A stretch of 64,000 nucleotides of DNA from Artemisia argyi. Its lineage: Eukaryota > Streptophyta > Magnoliopsida > Asterales > Asteraceae. A program made the position numbers and the translations under genes. Shown piece by piece: positions 1 through 11,637 of this stretch. Within the stretch, counting starts at the first letter, position 1. Each line of letters starts with the position of its first letter. The stretch covers positions 204,463,322-204,527,321 of the forward strand of contig CM060680.1 in the NCBI GenBank assembly GCA_030686995.1. The letters are read 5' to 3'. The notes below the pieces were generated by a model. It worked only from the letters and a program-made list of their open reading frames with translations. It searched no databases and was not told where the DNA came from.

Positions 1-162
1 TAATTCATACAATTTGCTTTTGTTTCTTATTATTTGCGTTTAATGCGCACATGAAGTTCTATTCTAAAAACTACTGTAATATTTTGTTGGGGCCTGCAAC
101 TAACTAAAATGTGTCAAGATTGAATTTAGTTGTTGTAGATGAATATTGTCTCTATCAAGGTG

Positions 163-206
<44 letters not shown>
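163..206 (+). repeat. Poly(A) tract, 44 nt
   Basis: An uninterrupted run of A just before the snRNA-type promoter of ncRNA copy A. The matching place in copy G (about 46041-46080) has only short A-runs mixed with other bases, so this looks like local mononucleotide expansion rather than a retroposon tail. Confidence 0.95.
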
Positions 207-208
<2 letters not shown>

Positions 209-212
209 GCTT

Positions 213-363
213 ATCCCACATAGGTGGATGTTCAAAAACTTAATTTGTTTTTATGGTTAAAACTTAAAACCGTGGAAGCTTTACTGTCTTGTTGTATATG
301 CGTTAGAATGCTAAAGCAACTTGACCTTCTACCTACATATATATGACTTGCTTTTTCCAAGAC
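213..363 (+). ncRNA. Candidate Pol III small RNA unit, copy A (decayed)
   Basis: The unit has a USE-like element (ATCCCACATAG, 213-223), then a degenerate TATA position (TTTTATGG, 249-256) at the spacing seen in the other copies. The candidate RNA would start near 283. GTCTTG (286-291) pairs perfectly with CAAGAC (358-363). Copy B uses TTCTTG/CAAGAA at the same place, so one base pair differs by a compensating change. However, a T5 run at 352-356 lies inside the stem and would end Pol III transcription early, and the TATA is damaged, so this copy is probably inactive. Assignment as an RNA gene is inferred from promoter grammar and from the family; no known RNA is recognised. Confidence 0.4.
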
Positions 364-668
364 TGTAGGAAACGAATTCAAAAACATCACCTTATTCTGT
401 AAGGTTTAGTAACTTTTGTAAGAGAATTCGCAGCGATCTAAGTGTGTCAGGATTAAAGTTGTCGAGGATAAGATATTGTTTGCCAATGCTAACGGTGACC
501 ATAATTTTTGTGGTCATTTCTGTCACATCAACATCATTCCAGCTTTCTCTCACCAAAACTACACCCCAACCATAATTTGCTAATGGTGACCGCATCGAAT
601 TAAGATATTGTCTCTCTCAAAGTAAGGCAATAAAAAAAAACAGAAAAGACAAAATGAGGGTAGACATT
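364..668 (+). repeat. Upstream conserved block of copy B
   Basis: This stretch holds the block that precedes the USE in other copies (the 'aatgtgtcaagattgaagttgt' type text followed by 'gatattgtctctctcaaggtaaag'). Here the block is interrupted at about 484-600 by a segment absent from copy F. No convincing gene is present; the short open frame on the minus strand has no family features. Confidence 0.6.
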
Positions 669-806
669 GTCCCACATTGATGTGTATACAAAAGTTTGAA
701 GTGTTTTTACAGCTAAAACTAGGGCAATACTAGTTTCTTGTTGTATAGGCAACTAGTAATACAAAGGCTACTTTGAGTATTAGTTGCTTGTTCAAGAAGT
801 ATTTTT
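669..806 (+). ncRNA. Candidate Pol III small RNA unit, copy B
   Basis: USE-like GTCCCACATTG lies at 669-679. The TATA position reads TTTTTACAG (704-712), one base away from the TATAG of copies E and F. The candidate RNA starts near 734 and ends at a T5 run (802-806). The ends pair: TTTCTTG (734-740) with CAAGAAG (793-799), seven pairs including one G-U. An internal hairpin is also visible, with AATAC and AAAG pairing to CTTT and GTATT around a GCTA loop (about 758-780). The mutated TATA may weaken it. Upstream and downstream sequence is shared with copy F at 45.0-45.5 kb. Confidence 0.5.
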
Positions 807-1235
807 ACTAGAGATGCCTTGAGTACCGGCCTCCGAATGAATGTACTGAACGATTTCTAAAACCACATCATCTTTAATTATCATTTGCAATTCATATCAT
901 ATTTAGTTACATAGATCGTTTAACTTAACAATATAATCTTTTTGATGTAAGTAAAAGCGCCAACTTATTCACTTCTCCACATATAAAACGCAACTAACTC
1001 AAATTCGTCGCATAAGCTAAACACAGTTCTGCTACGGTTTTTTTATATGTACTAATACCAACGTGTCCCATTTTCATGGGAAATCTTCAAATTGGTATAA
1101 AGCAAAGAATGGAAAACAACTGCATGTACGCCATATCTCTCAGTTAATGACACGTAATATATAAATAACTATTTGCCTTCAAATTATGTTTATAAAAACA
1201 AGATCAACTTAGATATATGAGCTATGTGAGTATAA
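807..1235. other. Spacer of the repeat cluster, no gene
   Basis: About 858-985 is closely similar to 45325-45450, which lies downstream of ncRNA copy F, and 1012-1040 matches 27900-27940. No open frame, tRNA or other recognisable element is seen. Confidence 0.7.
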
Positions 1236-1558
1236 TAGGGGCGGAGCTAGTTGAGTGACTAGTGGGTGCTGAGCTACCCATAATCAACTCGCTTTGTACA
1301 TTAGTTATTCGGTCTAATAGCTATTTTCTTAATAACTTTTGTAAAAGCCCTCCTTAATCATGTAGTTATCTTAATTAAAGTTAAAGACTAACAACTTAAA
1401 CAACCAAATACAACACTAAAATGAGTTTACTTGTCAAAATACGTTCGTTAAATCATGGTTTGAAAAAAAAAATCATAAAGACATCATTAAGCAGTTTTTA
1501 CTATAATTTTTACATTAAGCTCGACCTCCCCTAACTTAAAATCTTGGCTCCGCCCCTA
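1236..1558. mobile_element. hAT-like MITE, 323 bp
   Basis: Terminal inverted repeats TAGGGGCGGAGC and GCTCCGCCCCTA (12 bp, perfect) bound an AT-rich interior without coding capacity. Flanking bases AGTATAA and AGTATAT are a near-perfect direct repeat that fits a slightly decayed 7-8 bp target-site duplication. Terminus and duplication size suggest the hAT superfamily; without a library search this is an inference. Confidence 0.7.
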
Positions 1559-2159
1559 AGTATATGCTATAAGAAAACCATATAGGTCAATTCCAAGTAC
1601 TCCAAATACCCAGTTCTCAATCGCATTAAACTGATAATCGATAATCGTCTAGACTTGGTAGCGTTTACAATCCATAAAGTTCACATGAATTCTTTAGTTT
1701 AATACAATCCAAAATCTACCATTTATTCATTTTTAACATTATATCTAAATTGGATACGAGTTCCTTCATGGCCATTGAAACCAAGATACGTAATCCTAGT
1801 ATCACTGTTATATTGTATCGTTTATAAAGCTAATATTTTGTGGGGGCTTGTAACTATTTAGAACATCACTGCTAACTAAAATGTGCCAAAATTGAAGTTT
1901 TTGCAACTAGAAAGATTTTAAGCGGAGCTCGTTACTTGTCCAGTGCTTACTTTGGTTCCTGAGTAGCATACGACACATTTTTAGAATATTATTATTATTG
2001 TTATAGATTTACGTAAATTAATTATTTGAATAATTGACATATATAGAACGCAACACAAAAAATTCCAATGCTGCTCCACCCACACCTATGTAAAGGAGAA
2101 GCAACATGAATTTTGTTTAGATCTCAAATTTATCACTTATAAACTACTTTACGTTTTGC
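1559..2159. repeat. Spacer with partial copy C of the ncRNA upstream block
   Basis: 1655-1800 matches 45462-45590, and 1795-1905 matches 45895-46040. The block upstream of the RNA genes starts again at about 1835 (copy C) but breaks off near 1915 before any USE or TATA, so this copy has no promoter. No other gene is seen. Confidence 0.65.
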
Positions 2160-2258
2160 TTACCCACCAATGTGGGAGAAGTTACACTTGAACCTTTTAA
2201 AGCTATTTGCATCAAGTGTAGCTCACTTGGTCATTTTGAGAATCGATGTATCATTTAG
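2160..2258 (+). pseudogene. CCHC zinc-knuckle gene fragment, copy 1
   Basis: A short plus-strand frame ending in TAG (2256-2258) encodes a perfect CX2CX4HX4C zinc knuckle (CIKCSSLGHFENRC), preceded by LPTNVGEVTLEPFKAI. The same peptide, with conservative changes, occurs at 28.1 kb inside a matching DNA repeat, so a coding past is likely. The knuckle type is typical of Gag-like nucleic-acid-binding proteins, but the family is not recognisable from so little. No start, promoter or downstream exon is evident. It is most likely a remnant carried by the repeat cluster. Confidence 0.5.
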
Positions 2259-3054
2259 AACATCATATTCGACATATCTCAGCTTGTTTCAAAGCTCTTT
2301 CCGAGGAAAATGCAAACTCACAAACTAATACTACGTACTTATATAGACAGCATATACGTGTTATTGTATAATTAAATAATCATATGTATTGATCAACCAA
2401 ATGATGTGATGTACCTTAATGATACTTTTGTCCTTAAAAGTCATATGAACACTTTCTAGACAGCATGAAAGTGAGCCAAAACGCAACAGCGGGCAAAAAA
2501 ACCACTTTAAACCTCATCCTCGTCGTGTCTTATCAAATGCAACAAGCAACGTAAAGATTGAACCGTACGGTTGGAACATACTTTAACATAGAAATATGTT
2601 AAGTTTGGTCATATTGCTCCTGTCACCTCCGAAGCTCTAGTTAAAATGAATAACTAAAAAAGTTTTTCTATAATGATACATGTTAAATGTTGCCTTGTTT
2701 AATATGTTATATTCAATATGGGTAGATGTTGATGTTTATCTTTTTCTATAGCGTAACTTTGTAGATAAAAAGATAGAAGTTTTGTATAGATTCGCAACAT
2801 CGTGCTAACCTTAACTCTACTTGTTACACGACAACAATAAATAAGGTCCTATGGACTTTCGTGTAAATTGTAATCCTTTGCTTTAGGGAACTTTTGGAAC
2901 TACAACAATTCAACAAACAACAACAATACAAAAATTGCCAATGAGATTTTTGTTCACTTGAAATTTTTATACTTATGTATGTACAATTAGTGCTTTGTTT
3001 CACTGGACAATTAGTACTTTTTGGGGGCTTGTAACTATTTAGAATTTCGCAAGT
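2259..3054. other. Intergenic, no gene seen
   Basis: The first 110 bases still match 28185-28300 downstream of the second zinc-knuckle copy. The rest is AT-rich with stops in all frames. From about 3015 the ncRNA upstream block begins again (copy D), and the LINE at 3072 interrupts it. Confidence 0.6.
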
Positions 3055-3970
3055 AACTAAAATGTGTCATATTTTTTTTTGAACGGCGATTTTATTAAAC
3101 ACAAACTAGCAAGGAGCTAGATTACAAGGAAATAAGGGAAGGGTTTTTTAGCCACTCGTTCCAACCAAACGAGGCTTTACATCTATGCTTAGACCAATGA
3201 AAAGAACTAGAGATAACATTATCCAATATCATCGACTTCATAGGAGTTTTCTCATCAAATAGGATCTTGTTACGATAATTCCACACATACCACCAAAGCG
3301 TATACCAAACTCCCTCGAACATTCGTTTGAGCTTAGACGCCATCCGACTTGAAGTTAACCACGTCTTCCATTCATCATACGAGTTCACTTCTTCGTAATC
3401 CATGTTCCACCACCGAACAATCTTTTTACCAATATCCCGAATCATACTACATCTAAAGAACAAGTGCTCCGAGGACTCGATATGATAATCACAAATGGAA
3501 ATATCTTGAATGTCAATACCTCTAAGAGATATATTAAACCGAGTAGGCAGGGCATCACTCCTAATTTTCCAAGCTAGGACGTTGACTTTTATAGGAACAC
3601 ACTTAACCCATCTAGTCGCCTCCCCGATATTCGGAAGGCGCATCTCATCAATTTTCCTCCGAATAGAAGCCACCGAAAACTCACCCGTACTCTCCAAATT
3701 CCAAACCCACCTATCAGCCATAGGCACGAGGTTGACCGATCGCACCACCTCCACCAAATTTTCCAGTTGTGTCTGTTCGGCTCCCCCCCTAGGGTTACGT
3801 CGAAAAGAACTTACTAGATTAATGTCGCTCAACTTTGAACTAACGGTGACCTCCTTACGGTTCTCAAGAGCGAACAGGCGAGGAAAAAGATCTTTAAGAA
3901 TACCACCCTCATACCAAGTGTCCGACCAGAATTTAGTCGATTCCCCATTTCCCAACTAAAGTGTGTCATA
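3055..3970 (-). mobile_element. 5'-truncated LINE with 17-bp target-site duplication
   Basis: The insertion runs from 3072 to 3953. It is flanked by AACTAAAATGTGTCATA (3055-3071) and AACTAAAGTGTGTCATA (3954-3970), a 17-bp duplication with one mismatch. The left end is a T-run (3072-3080), i.e. the poly(A) tail of a minus-strand element. Only the last ~0.9 kb of the LINE is present, the usual result of incomplete target-primed reverse transcription. The host sequence it split is the conserved block ~90-105 bp upstream of the USE of ncRNA copy D. Confidence 0.9.
3122..3953 (-). pseudogene. LINE ORF2 C-terminus (zf-RVT region)
   Basis: An open frame of about 277 codons begins at the truncation point without an ATG. 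It contains the region downstream of the reverse transcriptase in plant LINE ORF2: FWSDTW near the start, a WVWNLESTGEFSV-like block, and a zinc-binding stretch (ICDYHIESSEHLFFRCS) of the zf-RVT family, then a tryptophan-rich tail. The endonuclease and catalytic RT domains are missing, so it cannot support retrotransposition. The lack of internal stops suggests a fairly recent insertion. Confidence 0.85.
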
Positions 3971-4059
3971 ATTAGAGTTAGTTGTTGTAGATGAAATTTT
4001 GTCTTTTTCAATTTAAAGACAATTGGAAAATTTGAAAAAAGAAAATGAAAGTATAGCAT

Positions 4060-4193
4060 ATCCCACATTGACGGATGTACAAATATTTAATGTGTTTATA
4101 TAGCTAAAACAATGGGATCATCAACATGTTGATGTATATCTCTAGGTATACAAAAGCAATTGCGAATTCCGACAATATTTACATCAACGTTTT
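4060..4193 (+). ncRNA. Candidate Pol III small RNA gene, copy D (best preserved)
   Basis: USE-like ATCCCACATTG (4060-4070) is followed after 26 nt by TATATA (4097-4102) within TTTATATAG. This is the element order and spacing of plant Pol III snRNA genes such as U6. About 30 nt after the TATA the candidate RNA begins: GTTGATGTA (4128-4136) pairs perfectly over 9 bp with TACATCAAC (4180-4188), and a T4 terminator follows at 4190-4193. The predicted product is about 65 nt. A perfect 16-bp palindrome, CATCAACATGTTGATG, spans the predicted start (4118-4133). The RNA body shares TATACAAAAG with copy G. No known RNA is recognised: it lacks C/D or H/ACA boxes and a telomerase template. Confidence 0.55.
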
Positions 4194-6874
4194 AAAATAA
4201 ACGAAGCGGAGGGGGGTGGTGTTTCACGTTGATCATTGCACGGTATTTTTTTAAGTAGAAATTGGGCATGGTTTTGTGTTTATGTGCATTTAGAAGTATA
4301 GTTAATAAAGTCATCTGACATTGACGTATGTTCCTAACGGTTAATGGATATGGCGGCGAGGCTTTTGGGAGACGTTTTTATTGGTATATAACTAATATAC
4401 GTACAGGAGGTTTTTGACGGAAAGCCTGCTTTAATAGGAGTGAATTACATGAATGTCAATGAACATGAACTGCCAAAAAGAATGACTAACAAATGCAACT
4501 GAAAGCCTTTCAAAATGCATAGTCTAGCTACTACCTTCAAATTTATTTATTTATTCATGTGATGCAATATGGACCTTCTCCTATTATGGAATATGGAGCA
4601 TAACTTCTGAAAGGCTTTCTAAATACAATAAGCTCGGTCCAAAACATAAATCCAAATGAAACAAACTCCTTAACAATAAAATCTTCACCATAAGGTAGTT
4701 ACGCGCATATTCTAACCAAACGCGGTTATAGGATTCAGTACAGTCGTAAATGTTTTATATGCTGTGAAATAGTTAATAAACATACCGTACCGACATGCAT
4801 GTCATTTTGAAAACTGCTAAGACCAAGATAGTGGTCTAAAGACACTAATAATATGTTTGTAACACAATGTTGTACGTACGTATGTATACTTGTATGTAAC
4901 GTTAGATTTTAACATACCTTCATGCCTTCATCTAATAAATGCCTTCGATCATTACGGTCTGTTCCTGAGTTTGTAGTAACATAGCCTACATTAGGAAACC
5001 ACTATGAATGAGCATAACCTGATCGAATACTAATGTGTCCAATTCGCAAACTAAAAGAGAGACCAAATCACCTGCGCACACATAATTTACACGTTGATTA
5101 CCCCGTCGCAAATACAATTGCTATAATAATCTGAAATCCGAAATGGCATCTGAACATTTAAATACGAATATTTAATGTGGTCTTTGAACATTGATTAACT
5201 TAAATGTTTATGTTATAAGTATGATTACGAAATAAAAATACTAGACCACAAGTATGATAAATCGGAAACTTATGCTACAAATAATAAATTACACAAACTT
5301 AAATATTATACACATCACACATTATACAAGTATGAGGGACCAAATACTTTTCATTTTTTTTAAAACACAACTTAGGGCCGAATATGATTTAGTTTTGAGA
5401 CCTAATATCAAGACTATTCTAAGTCTAAATGAAGGCCTAATTTTTATGTAGTACGTAATCTGTAACAAGATATGATCAAAAGACATTTGAAAACAATTGA
5501 AGAATAAGTCACCCCACTAATCCTTAAGACTCGGCACCTCATCCCCTATTTTCCCCCACTCGTTTCTCCTTATATCCCCTCATTCTCTATTCCAGTTCAC
5601 AATTTAAAACTCACATTACTCTCACACTCACAAACCCTAAATGCCTAATATGTCGCCTGAATAAATAATGAACTATGGTTACCTGCATATCATTCCATCC
5701 GACTGTTGTTGAGATCAGTCATGCCCTTTGATTATTTCTGAAACTAAACTCTAAACAAAACTCCAACTCAAAAATACATTTGCATAAGAATAGGTAAGTG
5801 GTGAGAGTTGATCGAGACTTCAGTTTCTGTTACTAATACGAGATCGGGTTTCTACTGTGGGTTGAGTTTGAATGTCTTGGGTTTGGTACAGTTCGGCCTC
5901 ACATCACAGTGTTGGGTCGCGACGGGGATCTCTATAGTCGGGTTACTGTCCATGATCATGTTCGAGATGGCATTGTACATCCTGTGTGAGAGTGCTACTA
6001 GGATTTGCATGACCGTATCGTGATTGGTTCGGGAGGTACTTGGACTCGGTTCGATCTTTTCATGCGTAGGTTGCAGCTTAGTTCTGATTCGCTGGTTCAT
6101 GTGTGGGCTGTAGGTTCGATTTTTGGTCTAGTTGTACCTTCGTATTGTGTCCTTGTTTCGGGTTCGACCTTGAACGCAACCTATACTCGTTTTGGATCAG
6201 AGGTAATTCCGTGAACCATGTTTTTAATAGTATTAGAAATACGTATCACGTGACCATGCACTACTGTTATGATAACTTAAGTCGAACATGGGTCGGTTAT
6301 ATATAAAATATATGCATGCATGAAATCCTACAACTACAACATATTAATATGATGCAATCTGTCCATATATTGATATATATATATAAAGAGACACTGATGG
6401 TGAACCATGCATGGGTCTTTTGCTCATTTATTTATGTACGTATGTTCGAGTCTCGTTTTGGTGTCGATCCTTAATTGTTCGAAGGAACATATAAAACCAG
6501 AATGTAAAACATTTACTAAGTATAAGTTATATGATATATTAGTATCGAGAGTGTTTTCGTAGTTGGTTTCGAGAATGGTCCTTGTGTCGAGATTGGTTTT
6601 GTTTCGGATTTGGTTTATCTTTAATTTTTTTTATTCGGTCTAATATGAAGTCGAAAACATGTTTATATAATTTGTGAAACGGCGAAATCATAAAACGGTC
6701 ATTATGATGTTAATTTATATTTTAAACCCTACAGTTAAATATTTGACATATTTAAACCTTAAAATAATTTATTTGACATCTCAATATTAAATCTTGATAA
6801 TTTATATTTATGACCCTAAATTTTACTAAATTGACATATCTTATCATATTTGTCATTTTAACCCTTAAAAATTA
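4194..6874. other. AT-rich intergenic stretch, no gene called
   Basis: No open frame with family features was found. Around 5520-5640 a pyrimidine-rich stretch with CTTATATCCCC and ACTCACAAACCCTAAATG looks like a plant core promoter and 5' leader, but no coding exon follows. 5800-6210 is less AT-rich and contains short overlapping frames on both strands that I cannot assign. (TA)n-like text occurs at about 6370-6385. Confidence 0.5.
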
Positions 6875-7129
6875 CTCCTTCCGTCCCAAATTTATTGTCC
6901 ACTTTGAATTTTCAAAGTCAAACTAGTTCAACTTTGACTATAAATATATATTTTTTGTTATATAATATTTGATGAAAAATTATATCATTGAAAAGTACAC
7001 TTAAAACCCAATCTATTTATATATTTTACATCAAATATTATATAATACCCACAAAAATATTTAAGGTCAAAGTTGAAGAGGAAAGACTAAAAAAGTCAAT
7101 AGTGGACAATAAATTTGGGACGGAGGTAG
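6875..7129. mobile_element. Stowaway-like MITE, 255 bp
   Basis: It starts CTCCTTCCGTCCCAAATTTA and ends with the inverted match TAAATTTGGGACGGAGGTAG. The inverted repeats extend roughly 30 bp with few mismatches, and a TA dinucleotide flanks both sides (6873-6874, 7130-7131). The CTCC-CCGTCCC terminus and TA target are diagnostic of Stowaway elements moved by Tc1/mariner transposases. The interior is AT-rich, can fold on itself and has no coding capacity. Confidence 0.9.
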
Positions 7130-7299
7130 TATTTAATTGTCAATTATAATCTTAATGTATTAAATTAATATTTTTGAGAAACTTACTATTTTGAAAAGCT
7201 ACTATAAATGGAAAATTACTAAAAGTGGGAAATCGACTAAAACGAGTAATCTATTTTAAAAATAAGTTATTAGTAATAAGATGATCATTAATTCGTGTA

Positions 7300-7513
7300 G
7301 ATTCGCTGGAGAAAGAGTAACTCTCGATCCGTATGTTTCTGATATGGTTTCATTTGCGGTATAAGGTACAGATATTCTTCCCTTTTCAGTAGGGACTTCT
7401 CATGACTTTGTTGATCCTTGACACTGCTATGATTCCCTTTCGATATGCCATTGCTATGATCCCTTTGTTATGATATTTTGATATGAGCTTCTGATATGAT
7501 CTTTCTGATATGA
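7300..7513 (+). mobile_element. Left part of an interrupted plus-strand LTR
   Basis: This stretch is rich in TGATATGAT-type repeats, as is 10600-10850 on the other side of the solo LTR. The two pieces are taken to be one LTR split by that insertion. The true left boundary of the outer LTR was not found. Confidence 0.45.
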
Positions 7514-8521
7514 TGTCACACCCCCAATTTACCTGACTTGCAGCGGAATGGAATACCTGGGGGTATCTGTCATAGCACCACAGTTACAGTTACATTGAAC
7601 GACCTAAACTGTCGTTTGGAAAATACTGCATTTGATCATTGAAATAATCCAGAGTTTACAAAATGAGGTCCCCAAAATGTGTTGCATGTTTATGAAAAAC
7701 AAGTCATACTAGATCAAACGTTTACATAAGTGCATGAAATAATGGTGTGACGCGTCGACCCCGCGACTCCATGAAGGTCCAAATGCATGTCACATGAGCT
7801 ACCTTAATAACCTGAAATACATTGCTAAAACGTCAACACGAATGTTGGTGAATTCCATAGGTTTGTAAATTGTAATGTTGTACGGCCACCACAAGTAAAA
7901 GTGCATAACAAAAGTTAAGTGAAATTGTACAATAGACCTTAAGCTCATGACCCCGAAGCTATGACTGTTGAAATTCTATGCCCCTCCTGAATGTTTTACC
8001 AGAACATTCCCAAATGTGTCAAAATGAAATGCATCCGCTTACTGTTGGTAATAACTACCACGGATGGAGGCGTCACCCTCGATAGATCTATCCACTCACT
8101 CTCGCTTAATCGGCAAATTAACGGTCCATGATAATAAACGGGGGACTTTAACTGGTTGGTAAGGCAACTTAAGCAATGTACATGTGTTTTGGTACTTGGG
8201 CTCGTACTTAAATGATTGATGCAATGTATTCCCCCGTGGGATTTGAAATCAAAATATTGTATTGAAAACGGGGCTATGAAAACTCACCTTAAACTGATGA
8301 TACTGTGAACATGTAATGAGCTGAAAAACAAGGCGCGCACACTAGCCGCAACCTAATGTGAATGATGAACGATCTACTTTAGATCACCAAATGATGTTAT
8401 GAATGTCCATGTACATGTTTCCTATACCACTCTACTCTTTGAAAAATACTTGTTGTTATCAAAATAATACATTTTCCAAAACTTGGGAAAATATGGCAAC
8501 TAGAAAATAAAACTAGTTGAA

Positions 8522-8614
<93 letters not shown>

Positions 8615-10593
8615 ATGTGTCAATGTTAGTGTTGAAATCATCGGTTTGAAATCCTTGAAATAACGCCTTGTAGTGATAAAATATACTTGTAATCACTAAT
8701 ACTTCATTAGTTATGAATTTGGGTACTTGGTTAATATTTCTAGAAAATCTAAAATTTAGTACGTAGAAGTAGTATTATTATTATTTCTAGTGAAAGCTGC
8801 CAATTATAGAGGATTTTTGCCGATATTGAAACGTGAATATTTTTGTCGTTATAAGTCCATTTTACTTGTTCTTTATATCCACGGTTACGTCTTCGTATGT
8901 AGTAATATATTTTGGAAAACTAGACTCCTCCGGGTTACGTCTAAAGCCTCGTTTTGTCCGACGAAAAACGTCCAACAGCATGTATTTTCAGAAAATATAG
9001 TTTTCGTCAATAAACTTGCAAAAATCATAACTTCTTCGTTATAAACTCTTTTTAATCCGTTCTTTCGCCTACGGATTCGTTTTTGAAAGTATTTTCTAAA
9101 AATTTTGCCAAAGTTTACTTTATGTTTACTGATTTTCCTGGATTTACCAAAATGGGACAGAATGTATATATACTTGTTACAAATCCATTTATCATGTTCA
9201 AAACTAGTTTATACTTCAACTAAATCTCTTACAAACACCACAAATCTATACTATTCCTACCATACACCTTCTTAGGGTGCCATGGGTTCCTAATCACTAG
9301 TAATCATGTTAATTTAACAAAGGAACACCTAAATCAAAATCTAGAGTTTGTATGTTCAAAAAGTTAACAAAAATAATGTGGTATAACTAACTTGTACATG
9401 AAATTAAGCATGAAAACCATAAGATACAAGTGTTAATTAGATGAAAACATGAAAATAAAGTTGATAACTCACTTTGAAATAATGGGTGATTAGATGATGA
9501 GAAACGTTGTGTTACTTGTGTTTTTGTTGTAAGATTCTTGATTAGAATGATGAAATGAACAACTTTGTAGCTTTGAATCTTGAAAAATAATGGATTGATC
9601 TTGGGGATTGAAATGGGTCGTGGGTTTTGGGGTGGAGAGGATGAGAAAAGTGAGCTTTTGATTCTTGGAAATGTGTATGTTTATGTGTTTTGTGTTTTTG
9701 GATATTTAGTATAAGATATATAGTATTATACTTGTACATAAATGTGTATGGTTAGAAAATAAAGGTCAAGTGGTTTAGGGGTGTGCTCATGGCCGGTTTT
9801 CAATGTGAAATAGAGAAGCAAAATCGGTTTTGAGTTGCTTAGGATAAATTAGTGTAGTATTAGTTGTGGTTTTTGTTAATTTAGTTATAATCGGGTACCG
9901 GGTTTGCTAGAAATAAATATTAACAAAGTTAACCGGGACTTAATAAAGTCATAAAAATGTTAAAAGTATGTTGGGTACAATTACTGAGTGTTCGGGTGAT
10001 TATTGTTTAGTTTTCACGAAAACCGTCGTAATATTCATAAGCTCACGTTATAAATAAAATAAATTTCCAAAATACTGAGTAAATGAATGTTATAACTTTT
10101 ATGATGATAAAATGGATATAAAAATATGTCAGGACCATTGTGGGAATATTTAGATATATTCGTCGTGTTTATAAACCGGGTGTTAATGTTTATTTATAAA
10201 TAATTATAAGGAAAACGTTAAATGTATCAAATATATAAATTTGAAAATCCTAAGAGTGGTATAACATGTAAATGACCTACTGATGATATGCAGACTGTCT
10301 CTAGTCTGTATGCAGTGTCCTTACTGATAATGAAATGAATTCGCACCTAAACCCATACGGTTACGCGAATTTTAATACCCGTAAACTAACTTTACGATGA
10401 AATGTAGAATGTAAGTGAATAGTGAAAACTTTTCCGGCAATGAATAGTGTTCAGTGAATAGTAAAATTTCAGAATGCTTCTCGGAATGTTAAACTGACAC
10501 CAAATATGATGAATAGTAAACTGATGAATAGTGTTTTGATGAATAGTGTTTTTCCAAAGTTTGGGAAATGACCTGAAATGGTGAGTTGTGACA
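7514..10593 (-). mobile_element. Solo LTR of a long-LTR Gypsy family, 3.08 kb
   Basis: Read on the minus strand it starts TGTCACAACTCACC and ends GGGTGTGACA (inverted TGTCACA/TGTGACA), with the 5-bp duplication TATGA on both sides (7509-7513, 10594-10598). No primer-binding site, polypurine tract or second LTR is attached, so it is a solo LTR left by LTR-LTR recombination. Like the other long LTRs here it holds a donor-like AAG|GTGAGT (intron start at 8287) and acceptor TTTCAG (intron end at 7812), a possible 476-nt leader intron. It also contains the (TA)n array at 8526-8611. It has no coding capacity. Confidence 0.85.
8526..8611. repeat. (TA)n microsatellite, 86 bp
   Basis: A pure TA dinucleotide array inside the solo LTR. 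The open frame across it (poly Ile-Tyr) is an artefact of the repeat. Confidence 0.97.
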
Positions 10594-11637
10594 TATGAGC
10601 TTTGATATGATTCAGTTTGGTTTGCTATGTTCTGTTGGATATGATATGATGATTCGATATGATATGATTTGTTCTGTTCTGATGCCCGAGTTTTTATTCT
10701 ACTCATGGAGGTACCATGGGCGTGTCATTGAAGCACCAATGGCATGACACTTTCTGTGGAGGTGTGATTGATCCACGGCGTCCCCATTTGATATGATATG
10801 TTATGAGCTCTGGATTATTATGATATGTATGATTTGCTTTGTAGGGGGGGCGTATGGATGCATCCTAGGTATTCTGTTTTGTGTAGGGTGAATGTGAGTG
10901 TGTGCTTACACTTCTTCACGTTGGAGCTAGCTACTCCATTTTGGTACTTAGAGGTCTCCCCTCTTCGTGCACTTATGATTTGACGGATATGTGATTATAT
11001 GGTAGGAGACCTATTCGAGTATCTCGTTAGGTCGGCTCGTGGCTTTCCTATGTTTCGTGTGTCTATTCGAGTATCTCGTTAAACAAGCCTTTGTTGATAC
11101 GTGCTCTTTGATTCTGGTTACTATATGATTCATATTATCACTTGACTCTTCGTACTCATTAATCATTTGACTTATGATATTTGTTCAGTTATCATTGATC
11201 TCTTATGCATTTGATAGATGACATTCGTTTCAGCAGGAGCTTATGATTTCTTTTCTTATACTTACATACAATTCGATTATTCGTTTTGTTATATATCTGT
11301 TCACTGGGCTTTTTAAGCTCAGCCGCATTTCTTTTCTTCCGCGGCAGGTGTTATGTTGGAAGCTGGGTTTGAGCGAAAAGTGCATAGGAGCATTTAGTGG
11401 ACTACCCTGATGATTTGACAACCATTTGCTTTGGATTAGACTTGGTTTAGCTTCAGTTAGATTTAGTTTATTTTGTATTTCAGTTTTGGATTTCATCTTG
11501 TATAGAGTTAGTATTTTCCTTATTATCTTAGAATACCTTTGTAACTTTCATGTTTATAAGTCTTCCGCTTGCATTAGTATGTTCTGATTTGGCACCATAA
11601 TGTGACATTTTGACCTATGTCGGGTTGGGGTGTTACA
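10594..11637 (+). mobile_element. Right part of the interrupted plus-strand LTR
   Basis: It begins with the TATGA duplication of the solo LTR and continues with TGATATGAT-rich text. It ends GGGTTGGGGTGTTACA at 11637, the typical 3' end of Tekay-type LTRs. A good splice acceptor (TTCCGCGGCAG, ending at about 11346) lies 291 nt before the LTR end, the same offset as in the other long LTRs. No primer-binding site follows, so the element body is missing. Confidence 0.6.

Noticed and set aside
5520..6310. A host gene with promoter and leader
   Set aside because: A TATA-like and leader-like stretch exists, but no exon with recognisable coding features follows.
8397..8696. Minus-strand open frame rich in Ile-Tyr
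   Set aside because: It is a translation of the (TA)n microsatellite.
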